This document shows, piece by piece, positions 22,292 through 33,141 of a stretch of 64,000 bases of DNA; the first letter of the stretch is position 1; every line of letters begins with the position of its first letter. This stretch comes from Phytophthora sp. 'mugwort' (lineage: Eukaryota; Oomycota; Peronosporomycetes; Peronosporales; Peronosporaceae), in NCBI GenBank assembly GCA_033558025.1, contig JAUCEF010000014.1, forward strand, positions 3,906,001-3,970,000. Reading direction: 5' to 3'. The position numbers and the translations under genes were made by a program. Under the pieces are notes generated by a model. The model was not told the DNA's origin and searched no databases. It worked only from the letters and a program-made list of their open reading frames with translations.

Positions 22292-22712
22292 ATGTGCTAC
22301 GCCTTCCTAAAACGGATCTCGATGAAGCCAGACCGCTTTCGTTCACGTCCAGGCTCAGGAGAATCCGCCAGCGCTGTAGATGGTCGTCAACGTCGACAAA
22401 ACAATTGGTGCGGAGTAATTGTTGACCCATTCGAGTCAGTGGTAACTGTGTTTGACTGCAGCAATGCCGTGACAGGTTGGTTGCTCTTATCAAACTGGTC
22501 CAGAATACGGTTATACCGCTTTGCCTTCGCGTCACTACAGGATTAAAGCGTTCAGCACGTTTTCTTTGCGAGATAACTACATTTGTGGTATTGGAGTCCT
22601 CGTCTTCTTCGAGGCGTCCCTCGGTAACTCAGCACAATGCGTTAATGGCAAGATATGGGACGCGATGCAGTATTCAGGTATATATATATATATTAGCAGA
22701 TTATTCGGGTGA
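22292..22712 (+). pseudogene. Ulp1-like C48 peptidase remnant
   Basis: Two frames together recall the C-terminal half of a Ulp1/SENP-type cysteine protease as carried by many DNA transposons. NNWCGVIVDPFESVVTVFDC (22292-22546 frame) matches the HW-hydrophobic-D block, with Asn in place of the catalytic His. SLRDNYICGIGVLVFFEASL (22521-22712 frame) matches the Q/DxxNCG-FV block that contains the catalytic Cys. The frame change between them and the missing His make it non-functional. A host gene is unlikely in this repeat-rich setting. Confidence 0.45.
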
Positions 22713-23369
22713 TCAATTAACCATTAAATACTCGAATCCTTAGTTGCTAACTACCTTAGTGATGGTAGGAGACGCTGTCCTCATCCTTCGGTTTGTGCAC
22801 ATCCTTAACCGTCGAGCGAGTTACGTAGTGGCCTATGGGCAAGTGCAACGGGACAGCCGTGGCACCGTGCAGTCACGTTGCGGAAGCTTGCCGGATCCGC
22901 CATATTGAACTTGAAAAAATCGTGATTGTTTTTACTAATCATGCTCGTGTCGGCAGTGTAGGTCGCAGATTTATGTTGTGGTTAGTAATCCGCCGTTAGA
23001 AAATGATTTTGACCATCCATGGAAGGTAAACGCGATGTTGTCGGACAGTGAAGACCTTCTGCAATCTGCCTTAAAAACAGTACGTATATGCGAATCCTTC
23101 TACGTCTTCCCGGGAAGAATGTCACTGACACCGATATTACACCGGTTTTCTCAGTGACGAGAAAGACTTGGAGACGCCTATGATTGGATGAAATGAAGTG
23201 ACGCTTGTAACATAGCGACGCATGTAACAGGGAAAATAAAACACAACTCGTTAGTAGTTTTTTTCGAGTTGTGCTGAACCTTATGTCGACTTGTACCTTC
23301 GTAGCTCGAACTATTGTAGCTTGACAAGTACGGATGTTTTTTTCTCGTTCTTGACTTAGTCAATCCAGT
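22713..23369. other. Intergenic, no gene seen
   Basis: No coding sequence is recognised. A (TA)n stretch lies at about 22679-22693 just before it. The right part is the 3' flank of the URC4-like gene. Confidence 0.4.
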
Positions 23370-25039
23370 CTAGAAGACGGTGCCATCGCTTTTAATTTTG
23401 ATCGGGGGGCCGCCATCGGCACGTTTCTCCTTCGCAATAACGCGCCCTGCCTTCCAGCTCCCGCCTTCCAGCATCTGCACAGTTGGAAGATGTGATCAAT
23501 CAATTAGTTTGTTCCGAGCAGAAAGTAGAAGTTGCGCTGAGTAATACCTTGACGAGTGGAAAAACATCAGTAGTGAAGTTGAGGCGCTCAAGAATCACCT
23601 TGTGCAGTTCATCCAAAATCGCAACAGTGAGAGCTCGCCACTCGATGATCACTTCAGTGCTTGGGTCGAACTCGTCAGTCAGAATACTAGCAGACTTTGG
23701 CACCAGCACACCAAAGTCCACCAAGAGCCCTCCATTGCGATACTCCGGCAAGCCTAATACACACAAAATTGCGAGAATAAACGGAACGAAATAAGTGAAA
23801 TAGGTTTGAGTTGCGAGTTCTAGCGGAGCTGTCCTTATTCGTACCAGTCATCAGCTTGAGGTCTGTGATTTTGAATCCAGCGTCTTGAAGCGGCTCTATC
23901 AGTGAATAGGTCAGCCACTGCGACAGTTTGTGGAAGCTTACGAACTTGCCAGCCTTCTCATGTTCCGGCAAGTACCTGCAAGCAATCCGCACCTCCTGTC
24001 AGCATGAGATCAAGCCTCAAACTTCAAAACTCTCTCACGTACGACAACTCCCACACATCACCCATATTCTGGCCGCCAATTTGCGTTCGACTCGCCGGCC
24101 AGATATCCTGCAGTCCGTACAACACGACCTCCCACAAGTCGGTAATAGACACTTCGCCACTCGGGTTCTGGTGCATCTTGAGGTAGTCCACCATGTTACC
24201 GGGTCGAATCGATCCGTCCGATGCGGTAAAAAACTCAGGATAGTTAGCAATGCTCTTTCCCAGACGCTATCAAAATTTCACAACCACCAGCATATAGTAC
24301 ACAAAATCACATCAGCCTTATCCGCACCCAAATAAAAATCAAACCTCAGCAACTACCTTAAGCAGATCCGTTCTACCAGCACAACCGACCAACGGGTTAG
24401 CATCCGTCTGTGTTCCACACCATTGACAAAACACCACAAAATCAACGACAATATCCCAGAAAACAATAAAAAAAAAACTCCATTTCTCACCACTTGAAAA
24501 GCCTTAGCTATTGCATCATCGGCCAAATTGGCCAGCGCTGTTGCATCCACTTGGTGCGGATTTCCCGCTGGATTGACTGCGAAGGCTCCTCCCATGAACA
24601 TGTGCAAGCTGGCGATGCCCAACCCTTCACTGCGACTGTAAAAGTCCTCGGTGCCCGGCTCCTTGAACTTCCATGTGGGGCCCGCGCCCGCATCCAATAA
24701 AACGCTGACGAGGGCCAAGTCCAAGAGCCGCCGAGCCTTCTCCAGCTCATCGCAGCGCCAGGTTGACGTCATCTTCTCGATGCGCTGCGGGTTTCCGGTC
24801 TCGAAGTGACGCCAGCGCGAGTGGAACGGGACGTTTGCCTCGTTGGGCGTCGGGTATGATTGGCGTATGTTGTCGATGACGTAGTCAGCCAAGGCCAGGA
24901 TCTTATCCTCAACGACCGAGAAGTGGGGAAGCGTGTCCTGCTTGGCTAGCGCCAAGACGCGGTGGCAGCCATCACGCACCGATGGAAGCGAGCGCAGATA
25001 CTTCACTTGGTCGACGGGGGAAACGGCCATCGTCAGCAT
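23370..25039 (-). CDS. URC4: URC4/DUF1688 uracil catabolism protein
   Basis: Member of the DUF1688 family (URC4 of Lachancea kluyveri, urg3 of fission yeast), required for the URC route of uracil degradation; its biochemical step is not established. Complement join(23370..23474, 23548..23753, 23845..23975, 24043..24266, 24357..24407, 24491..25039) gives 421 residues, the usual family length. Every junction is GT-AG and in phase, and restores family blocks: YLRSLPSVRDGC, LLDAGAGPTWKF, RSEGLGIASLHMF, NPLVGCAGR, RPGNMVDYL, VSFHKLSQWLTYSL, LPEYRNGGLLVDFGV, EWRALTVAILD, MLEGGSWKAGR. Introns are 67-91 bp. The start at 25039 (MLTMAVSP; 25030 also possible) follows an Inr-like TCATTCTCCAATCC 9-22 bp upstream. 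It sits alone between transposons, with no other URC gene in the window. Confidence 0.9.
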
Positions 25040-25047
25040 AGGGGGGT

Positions 25048-25061
25048 GGATTGGAGAATGA
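25048..25061 (-). promoter_or_regulatory. Inr+FPR-like element, URC4-like gene
   Basis: TCATTCTCCAATCC on the minus strand, close to the start codon. It matches the oomycete initiator TCAYTYY followed by a flanking region. The very short distance implies a short leader. Confidence 0.5.
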
Positions 25062-25839
25062 GCAGGTGAGGAAATGGCTGTGCTGCAAGCGAAGTTGGCT
25101 ACACACGCGCTGAGGTCGTCACAGCTAGAGGGAATATGGCTTGTGCGGGATGTCTCGTTCTGCACCCGTTCGCATTCAAGATGATCTTGTCGGGTTAAGT
25201 GCGAAGTTGAAGGAGAGCATGATTTGATAAAGGCAAACTCCTAGTAAAGTCGAAACTTTTCTAATATAGCTGGATACACTAAAGTTATCTTTGTACGTTT
25301 TTTGTGAATTCCTGGTTAAACTCGAGCAATGGGGTTAAACCTGTTGGTAGGAGACTACGGGTATTTATGTGAAGCGGTCCTGCCCAACTCCTGCTTAGCA
25401 CTGAAGCTGATACCAGGAAGCACGAAATATGACAAAAGGTATTTTGGAAGGTACAGCGGTTCTAGAACGTCTTAAAGGTGGTTAGGTGCTAACCCTCAAG
25501 ACCTACTGAAGTTGATCGAATTCATTCGAAAGTTAGTTAATACAGATGCTGATAATGTGAACAACTCATCCGAGAGATACGTGAGCAGGATCGCTTTGTG
25601 GAAATACTACGTCGTTGGGACCGTGCCATGTTGAAGACGATAACTGGGTCCTCCATAAAATTAAAGACTTCTATGATGATACCCTCTGTCTGCACCAGAA
25701 GCCTCCACTCTAGAGGGGTTCGAGAAGCTGATACTTATGAGAATTTCCGCCACACTCGCAAATGCTGCGAGCAAGTGTCAAGACAAGGCCCAACGAAAGT
25801 ATAACCGCTATTTTTGATATCGCGTTTACGATCGATTTC
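25062..25839. other. Intergenic, no gene seen
   Basis: Upstream side of the URC4-like gene up to the copia copy 2 insertion. I see no reliable coding sequence or known element. The last five bases (ATTTC, 25835-25839) are the target duplication of copia copy 2. Confidence 0.45.
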
Positions 25840-26123
25840 TGTTGATGTGTGCGCCGTATATGCGAAGCGGTGACGTCATGCCCATGCGCAGTGATGACAC
25901 GATGCGTGCGGGCACATGCAGCGATGACGCAATGCATGCGAGCTCACGCAACGGCGTTGTGCTGAAAAAGGGGGGGCAGTTGAGAACACGTGGATGGATC
26001 GGATTGGTCGATATTCCGATTTACTCCTGGGACACAAGGTAAGTAGATGCAGGTTAGCAAGAGTAAGGAGACAATAGAACTCACTTCGGCATTTGCCCTC
26101 AAACCAACAAGAGCATCTCAACA
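25840..26123 (+). repeat. 5' LTR, copia copy 2
   Basis: 284 bp, TGTTGA...TCAACA. Same CRE-like and tandem-unit layout as copy 1, with AAAAAGGGGGGG at the A/G run and AGATGCAGG in place of AGAAGCAGG. Confidence 0.93.
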
Positions 26124-26167
26124 GGTTAACAGCCGCAAGACGCTCAAGACCAAGCTTCAGTACCGCC

Positions 26168-29100
26168 ATGACCACCACGTCCGCCAAGAAAGCTGAAGTC
26201 ATCCTGGGAAGCGACAACTACTTCCACTGGGAGTTCGCCATGCGGATGACGCTGGCGAGGAAGGGGCTGTTGGCGCACGTGCAGTTGGTGAAGGACCGTC
26301 GGAGATGACGGAGGCGTGGCTGCTCAATGACATGAAGGCGCTCGGGCTCATCGCCCAAGGTGTGGCGGTGGAGCACCACACGAAGATCCGCTCGGCGACG
26401 TCGGCCATCATGGCCTGGAACACGTTGCGCGACTTCTACAACCGGACGACCATGCACAACCGGGTGACGATGACCCGTCGCCTCCACGAGTTCAAGATGG
26501 AGGGCGGCGTGACCATGGCCAAGCACCTGGACGACTTCGACGAGCTCATCGTGGGTCTGCAGACGCTCGGAGAACCGCTGGACGAGGCTCGTCAGCTGGT
26601 CATCCTGCTGAGCAGTCTGCCCACGGAGTACGAGTTGATCTGCTCGATCGTGGAGAACGTGAAAGACTTCACGTTGATCGAGGTGAAGGAGAAGCTACTC
26701 AAGGAGTACGAGCGCCTCGACAAGAAGGAAGGCATTGAGCGCGCGCTAAAGGCTACTGCGAACAGCAGTAAGTTCAAAGGCGCGAAAACCTTCAGGGGCG
26801 GCAAGGGCAGCAAGGCCTTCGGTTCAAGGAAGAACGGCGGTTTCAAGGGCAAGTGCTTCAACTGCGGCCAGATGGGCCACATGAAGCGGGACTGCCCGGA
26901 CCCGAACGCGGGCAACAACGACGACGACGCGGTCTTCGCCGTTGGGAAGAGTCGGTCGGCTGGGTGGCTGATCGACAGCGGTGCGACGGCGCACATGACG
27001 CCTCACCGCAACGACTTGTTTGAGTACAAGGACCTCGACTCGGACGTCGAGGTGACCATCGCGGACGGCAAGAAGATCCGGGTGGTGGGAACGGGGTCGG
27101 TGCGCCTGACGGGCATCGACGGCACGCGCATTAAGATGGTCGATGTGATGTACATCCCCGGGCTGGACCGGCAGCTGTTGTCTGTCAGCAGGCTGGCGGA
27201 GCGCGGCATGAGCGTGGAGTTTCAGAATAAGTCGTGTACGATCTGGAACAAGTCCAAGGCGATCGCGTTGGGCAAGAAGGTCGGCAAGGCCTACGTGCTC
27301 GACTGCGAGAAGGACATGGCGCACTACGTGGAGTACGCCGGAGTCGACAGTGAGTGGGAGTTGTGGCATGCGCGCATGGGCCACTTGAACAAGGACGCGC
27401 TGGCGAAGACGCAGAACGCCACCACTGGCATGCCCACGTTGGACCGCAAGTCCATGACGCTGTGCGGGGGCTGCATGAAGGGCAAACAGACGGTCGCGCA
27501 CTTCCCGTCTCGATCGCTGTCGAAGACGACGAAGGTGTTGCAGTTGGTGCACACGGACGTCATGGGGCCCATGAAGACGAAGTCTAAAGGCGGGGCCCGG
27601 TGCTCACGTTTGTGGATGACTACTCCAAGTACGTGGTGGCGTACTTCATCACCAAGAAGAGTGAGGTGCCCGTCAAGTTCAAGACGTTCATGAACTTGTA
27701 CGAGAACCAGTGGGGAGAGCGCATCAAGTGCCTGCGCTCGGACAACGGCACGGAGTTCGTCAACAAGGAGATGGACAGGTTGTGCGCGTTGAACGGGATC
27801 GTTCACCAGAAGACCGTGCCTTACAGCCCGCAGCAGAACGGCGTGGCGGAGCGCATGAACCGCACGATCATGGAGAAGGCCCGCAGCATGTTGTATTACA
27901 AGGCTATCTCAACGATGTGGTGGGCCGAGGCGGTCAGTACGTCGGTGTACCTGATTAACCGGTCCACGACCATTACGCACTCGAGCAGGACGCCGTACGA
28001 GTTGGCGTTCAGGGGCAAGCCGCGACTGGACCACTTGCGCGTGTTCGGCTCGGTCGGGTACGCTCACGTCGACAAGGCAAAGCGCACCAAGTTGGAGCCG
28101 AAGAGCTTCAAGTGCATGTTCTTGGGGTACGCCGAGAACTCGAAGGGTTACCGCGTGTACGACTTGGAGTCGAACAAGGTGAAGGTGACAAGGTCGATGA
28201 AGCTCGACGAGCGCGAGGTAGACGGCATCTACGACTCGGCGCCGACGGAGAGCACGACGGTCATCCATTCGACGGAGGACGTCGATGACGTCGTGCAGCA
28301 CGAGCAAGAGCGCCAACCCGCTACTGAAGAGCCGATGGGATCGGTGGAGGAGAGCCATGAGGAAGACACGGAGATGCCCGAGGCTGAGTCGGACGAGTTG
28401 ACGAGGCATGAGCTGGCAAGATACCGAAGGACGCCAGGGGCAGCCTTCAGTGACAATCTTGTATTCCACCCGGAACCCGAACGAGTCCGACGCCCTCGTG
28501 ACTCAGTCCTTGCTCTTCAAGACGTTGCAGACGAGTACAAGGTGAACGACGAGGACGACCCGGACAACGACGACCACTTCTGGCCGCCGTCGCCTAAGCG
28601 ACCTCGAGTCGACGAGGACGGACTGCTCGCCGAAGCGGTACTGGCTTACGCTGCCAGTGTGGGAGACGCTGACGACGCGCCTACCACGTACCAGCAGGCC
28701 ATGAAGAGCAACGAGGCGTCGGAGTGGATCAAGGCGATGAACTCCGAGTTGAAGGCGCACGCGGACAATGGCTCGTGGACGCTGGTTCGACGGACGTCTG
28801 GCGCCCGGCCGATTGGGTGTCGATGGGTGTTCGCTAAGAAGCGGAACGAGCACGGCCGAGTTGTGCGGTACAAGGCCCGGTTGGTGGCGAAGGGCTTCAA
28901 GCAGAAGTTCGGCGTGGACTTCTTCGAGACGTACTCGCCCGTCGCCAACATGAACTCGATCAGGGTTGTGCTGTCGGTGGTGGTGGCGAAGGCCTACGTC
29001 ACAGAGCAGCTGGACGTGGACACAGCGTTCCTGAACAGTGATCTGAAGGAGCAAGTGTTCATGGAGGTGCCGTACGGCATCACGAACGCGGAGAACATGA

Positions 29101-30293
29101 TGTGCAAGCTGGACAAGGCGATCTACGGCCTCAAGCAGGCCGCGAGCGCGTGGCATCAGACGATCCACGCCGTGTTTATGAAGATCGGCTTCCGCAGCTG
29201 CGGGGCAGACCAGTGCGTCTACGTGAAGGGCTCCAAGGACAACTACGTGTACGTCTGCTTGTACGTGGACGACATGATCATCGCCGCCAAGACCAACAAA
29301 GAGATTGACGAGGTCAAGATGGCGTTGAAGAGCGCGTTTAAGATGAAGGAGCTCGGCGAGGTCAAGTTCATCCTCGGTATGGAGGTGGACCATGACCACA
29401 CGGCCGGCACGTTGATGATCAGGCAGACGCGCTACATCGACGACGTCGTGAACCGGTTCAACCAGCAAGACGCGAAAGCGGTGGTGAACCCGTGCGAGTC
29501 CGGCATGAAGTTGACGAAGATGCAATCGCCGACCACGAACGCTGAGCGCGAGGACATGAGGTCCAAGCCGTACAGGTCTTTGATCGGATGCTTGTTGTAC
29601 ATCACGACCTGCACGCGCCCGGACGTGGCATATATCGTCACGCAGCTGTCGCGGTTCTTGGAGAACCCTGGGCAGCAGCACTGGAAGGCAGCCATTCGTG
29701 TGCTCCGCTACCTGAAGACGACGAAGGACTTCGGGGTCATCTACAGCGGCAACGACGGCAAGGTCGTGTTGGAGGCGTACACGGACGCGGACTGGGGCAG
29801 CAATCTGGACGACCGCCGCTCGGTATCCGGGATCATGATCATGATTGGCGGCGCGCCGGTCGTTTTCAAGTCCAAGTACCAGCGCACGGTGGCGCTGAGC
29901 TCGGCGGAGGCGGAGTACATGGCGTTAAGCCTGTGCACGCAGGAGGTGCTGTGGACCCGTGCGATGCTCAAGGACCTGGGTCATGAGCAAGTGGGAGCGA
30001 CGCAAGTCTGGGAGGACAACCAAGGTGCCATTGCACTGGCAAGCAACGCCGGCTACAATGCGCGGACCAAGCACGTCGACATCAGGCACCACTTCATCCG
30101 CGAGAACGTGGCCCGGGACATCATCACGGTGGACTACGTTGGGACGGAAGGTCAGCTGGCGGACATGCTCACGAAGGCGGTCGGGACGAAGAGACTGCAG
30201 TTCTTGCTCGCAGGGAGCGGCGTCCGAACCAAGACCGCTCAGCATGCGGCGAGTGGGAGTGTTGATGTGTGCGCCGTATATGCGAAGCGGTGA
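26168..30293 (+). pseudogene. copia gag-pol, two frameshifts
   Basis: The same polyprotein as copy 1 but broken twice. One C is missing near 26296-26297 (GGACCGTCGG against GGACCCGTCGG) in the gag N-terminus. Four bases are missing at 27600/27601 (GGCCCGGTGCTC against GGCCCGGTACGTGCTC), just after the first integrase aspartate. The remaining pieces (26305-27693 and 27600-30293) keep all other motifs including CCHC, DSGA, YVDD and the RNase H block. A few substitutions separate it from copy 1. It cannot make a full polyprotein without frame correction. Confidence 0.93.
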
Positions 30294-30543
30294 CGTCATG
30301 CCCATGCGCAGTGATGACACGATGCGTGCGGGCACATGCAGCGATGACGCAATGCATGCGAGCTCACGCAATGGCGTTGTGCTGAAAAAGGGGGGGCAGT
30401 TGAGAACACGTGGATGGATCGGATTGGTCGATATTCCGATTTACTCCTGGGACACAAGGTAAGTAGATGCAGGTTAGCAAGAGTAAGGAGACAATAGAAC
30501 TCACTTCGGCATTTGCCCTCAAACCAACAAGAGCATCTCAACA
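30260..30543 (+). repeat. 3' LTR, copia copy 2
   Basis: 284 bp. It is followed directly by ATTTC, the second copy of the target duplication. Confidence 0.93.
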
Positions 30544-30548
30544 ATTTC

Positions 30549-31573
30549 CCAGGCGTAATTTGCGTCCAGAATCTGATCACCTTGAAATGACGATGCCGTT
30601 TTACCACCTCAAACTGACTGTTTTTCACCACATAATTTATCCTGCTTGATGGCTCTCCGATTTGAATGCAACCATTTGAATGGCTACTGACCACGGCCTG
30701 TTAAGTCGAAGCTTCCCGCGCAGAAACCGCATAACCTCGTGATGCCCAAAAGTTGTAGCTTGGTGCATCGCTGGTTAAGCCACTTACCACTTACACTTAC
30801 CATCGGTGCAATCGTTTCAGTATCTCGAGGCGGGTCCGCGCTGTCTGACCAACAAAATCCTTAGGTAAATCTCGATCGAAATGTATGTAAATATGTGCCT
30901 GTATCGGACTGGCGTTTCCGTTGGGATAAATTGGATTCCGTCGCCGAGATGATACGACGGAAGTAAAGAGACAACTGAGCTAGTCGATGAGAGCGATAGA
31001 ATTATAGCCACAGGCGTTTGGGTAACTTGACCATGGTCTCCACACTTCTGCTGTCGACGTTAACCTAGCATTACGACTGTACAGGAATGTTATCGCAAAT
31101 AAATTAAGCCTATGTGGGTTCTCGTTTTCTTTGCAGGACCAGCCTAAGCGCGTATGGTATTGATGGAACTAATCTCTAGATTTTAAATTATCATGTGGCT
31201 ACCATTATTTCGATAGTCTGAAGCAACATGTCCTTTGGATAATATGTAATTCATAGAGGTATTAAAATATAAAAATTTTAATGACGTAAAACGAACTTAG
31301 CAATATACAATATACGATTTTAATCAAGTTGAATAGAGCTAAATAAAAATTCCATTCAACTAATAAAACCCAGAGAATACTAACCAGTAGGGATCAGTAT
31401 TTGTGCGCTCTACAATTTTAATTGTAGAAGGCACAAATTCGATAATAATGTTTAAGTAAATAAGTTGATATTATTATCCCAAAAAATGTAAGAAGAAAAT
31501 GTATATTTTTATTTTTTAATCCATATGCTTCGACTAATGGTGTATATCTCGCTTAGATAGGGATTGTAGAAGC
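30549..31573. other. Intergenic, AT-rich, no gene seen
   Basis: The sequence becomes strongly AT-rich after about 31180. It marks the change from the repeat-rich left part to the gene-rich right part. No coding sequence or known repeat is recognised. Confidence 0.5.
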
Positions 31574-33070
31574 CTACTGAGCGTGACGCGAGTCAAACTC
31601 GGCCTGAATCTCATCGCTGCTCTTGCCCGAGGTCTCCGGTACCAGCTTCAGAGCCAGCAGGTAGAAGATCACGAGAAGCACCACGAACGGCAGATAAGCG
31701 TAGTCATCCAGAGCATCCGAAATGTACGGATATGCGACGCCGACGACGAGGTTGCACAGCCAGTTAATACCAATGCAAAACGACGATCCGCTAGCACGAA
31801 TCGAATCCGGGAACAGGTCGGCAGTAACAACCCAGACGAGCGGTCCCAAAGTCGCGCCGAAAGCGACAACATACAAAGCCGTGAAGACAATGGACAGTGC
31901 GGAAACATCCACTAGGAAAGCAATTGTCATGCAGATAGCCATGATGCACATGCTTGCAATACCCCACAGGATCATCTGACGGTTGCCAAAGCGGATAGCC
32001 AGCGCACCAGCAGCGAAACCGGGAAAGATATTGATAAAATCGATGATAAGCGTTCCGATGCGCGAATCCGAAATACCAGCGTCAGCGAAAATGCTACTGG
32101 AATAGTAGAACACGGCGTTAATACCCGAGAGCTGCTGAGCACACGACAGCAGAATGGCAGCACAGAGCTGCATACGGTAGCGGGGCGAGAACAGAGACTC
32201 CTTCACTTCGGGCTCGTTGTTGACCTCTCCCAGCTCGGACTGATTGACCTTGTTCGAAGACTCCAGCCAGTTCAGTGCGATCTGCACGTTTTCCTCTCCG
32301 TACAGCTGGGCAATGACCGCCTTGGCTTCGGCACGACGGTTCTTCATGAGCAGCCACGCAGGGCTCTCCACGCACATCTTGGGGGCTAAGACAAGGAATA
32401 GTACCGCCATAATGACTGGGAAACCGGCAAGGTAGCGCCAACCGCTGCTGGTGTTGGCAAAGAAGAACGCGATAGCAGGTAGTACGATACCCATCGTCAC
32501 GGAGATCTGCAGACCCAAACCGAGGATGTTACGAAGGTGTGGCGGCGATAGCTCGTTAATGTACGAGCCCAGAGTACCGGTGGCGACACCCGAAGCGACA
32601 CCAGAGATGACACGGCCGGCAGCGAAGGCCCAAATATTGGAGACGGCAGCCTGGACCACAGCGCCTACAATGATGAAGGCGCAGTTGACGAACAGCAGCT
32701 TCTTGCGGCCCCACATATCGCTAAAGGTACCACAGAAAAGGGAGCCGATCATGCCGCCGAAAATCCACGCGTTCACGGCGAATGTCCACTCCAGCTTCGA
32801 GTGACCCGGGAACATGAGGCAAGTGCCTTCGACCACAGGACGCGCGTTACACTGGTCGGTGTCACTGTATTGGGTAAGATTCGTCTGAGAGGTCGACCAA
32901 CCGCTCTGGAATGGCTGAAGCAGAGCGACGAGAACGCTGGTGTAGAGGATCAGGTTGGGTTTGATGTTGCGTTCAGCTTCCTTGTTGGCCTTGTCAAAGC
33001 TGGTCGGGACAGTGCTCTGGGGCGTGGCGACCTCGGAGTACATTTCATCCGTAGCAGTCTGCGGGGGCAT
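31574..33070 (-). CDS. MFS sugar transporter (SLC2/GLUT type)
   Basis: A 498-residue, single-exon sugar porter of the major facilitator superfamily, moving hexoses across a membrane, probably the plasma membrane. Twelve hydrophobic segments are visible. Signatures are WGRKKLL after the second segment (about 120-126), GRVISGVASG in the fourth, VESPAWLLMKNRR at the end of segment six (family PESPRWL), QQLSGINAVFYYS in segment seven and PETSGKSSDE at the C-terminus (family PETKGK). A loop between segments 1 and 2 has two cysteines, as in animal GLUTs. An Inr+FPR motif lies 55-71 bp upstream. The substrate cannot be specified; glucose-type specificity is inferred from QQLSG. Confidence 0.93.
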   Translation of the reverse strand: MPPQTATDEMYSEVATPQSTVPTSFDKANKEAERNIKPNLILYTSVLVALLQPFQSGWSTSQTNLTQYSDTDQCNARPVVEGTCLMFPGHSKLEWTFAVNAWIFGGMIGSLFCGTFSDMWGRKKLLFVNCAFIIVGAVVQAAVSNIWAFAAGRVISGVASGVATGTLGSYINELSPPHLRNILGLGLQISVTMGIVLPAIAFFFANTSSGWRYLAGFPVIMAVLFLVLAPKMCVESPAWLLMKNRRAEAKAVIAQLYGEENVQIALNWLESSNKVNQSELGEVNNEPEVKESLFSPRYRMQLCAAILLSCAQQLSGINAVFYYSSSIFADAGISDSRIGTLIIDFINIFPGFAAGALAIRFGNRQMILWGIASMCIMAICMTIAFLVDVSALSIVFTALYVVAFGATLGPLVWVVTADLFPDSIRASGSSFCIGINWLCNLVVGVAYPYISDALDDYAYLPFVVLLVIFYLLALKLVPETSGKSSDEIQAEFDSRHAQ

Positions 33071-33124
33071 CTTTGCGTGGACTTTGGCTGATGAGGTTGG
33101 TCAGGTATTACTTGTACGAAAGTC

Positions 33125-33141
33125 GGCAAAATGAAGAATGA
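33125..33141 (-). promoter_or_regulatory. Inr+FPR core promoter, MFS gene
   Basis: TCATTCTTCATTTTGCC on the minus strand, 55-71 bp before the ATG at 33070. It agrees with the oomycete Inr (TCAYTYY) plus flanking promoter region and is close to the motif of oxidoreductase copy C (62185-62201). Confidence 0.7.

Larger units (their letters stand above)
25840..30543 (+). mobile_element. Ty1/copia LTR retrotransposon, copy 2
   Basis: 4,704 bp, nearly identical to copy 1. The 284-bp LTRs differ from each other by a single base (CAACGGCG against CAATGGCG). A perfect 5-bp target duplication ATTTC flanks it (25835-25839 and 30544-30548). The 7-bp size difference from copy 1 is fully explained by one base in each LTR homopolymer (5A+7G against 4A+9G), a 1-bp deletion near 26297 and a 4-bp deletion at 27600/27601. 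It is a recent, clean insertion of a defective element. Confidence 0.96.

Noticed and set aside
25040..25165. N-terminal extension of the URC4-like protein
   Set aside because: It begins with GTG, is low in conserved residues, and contains the likely initiator element; family proteins start near YLRSLP.
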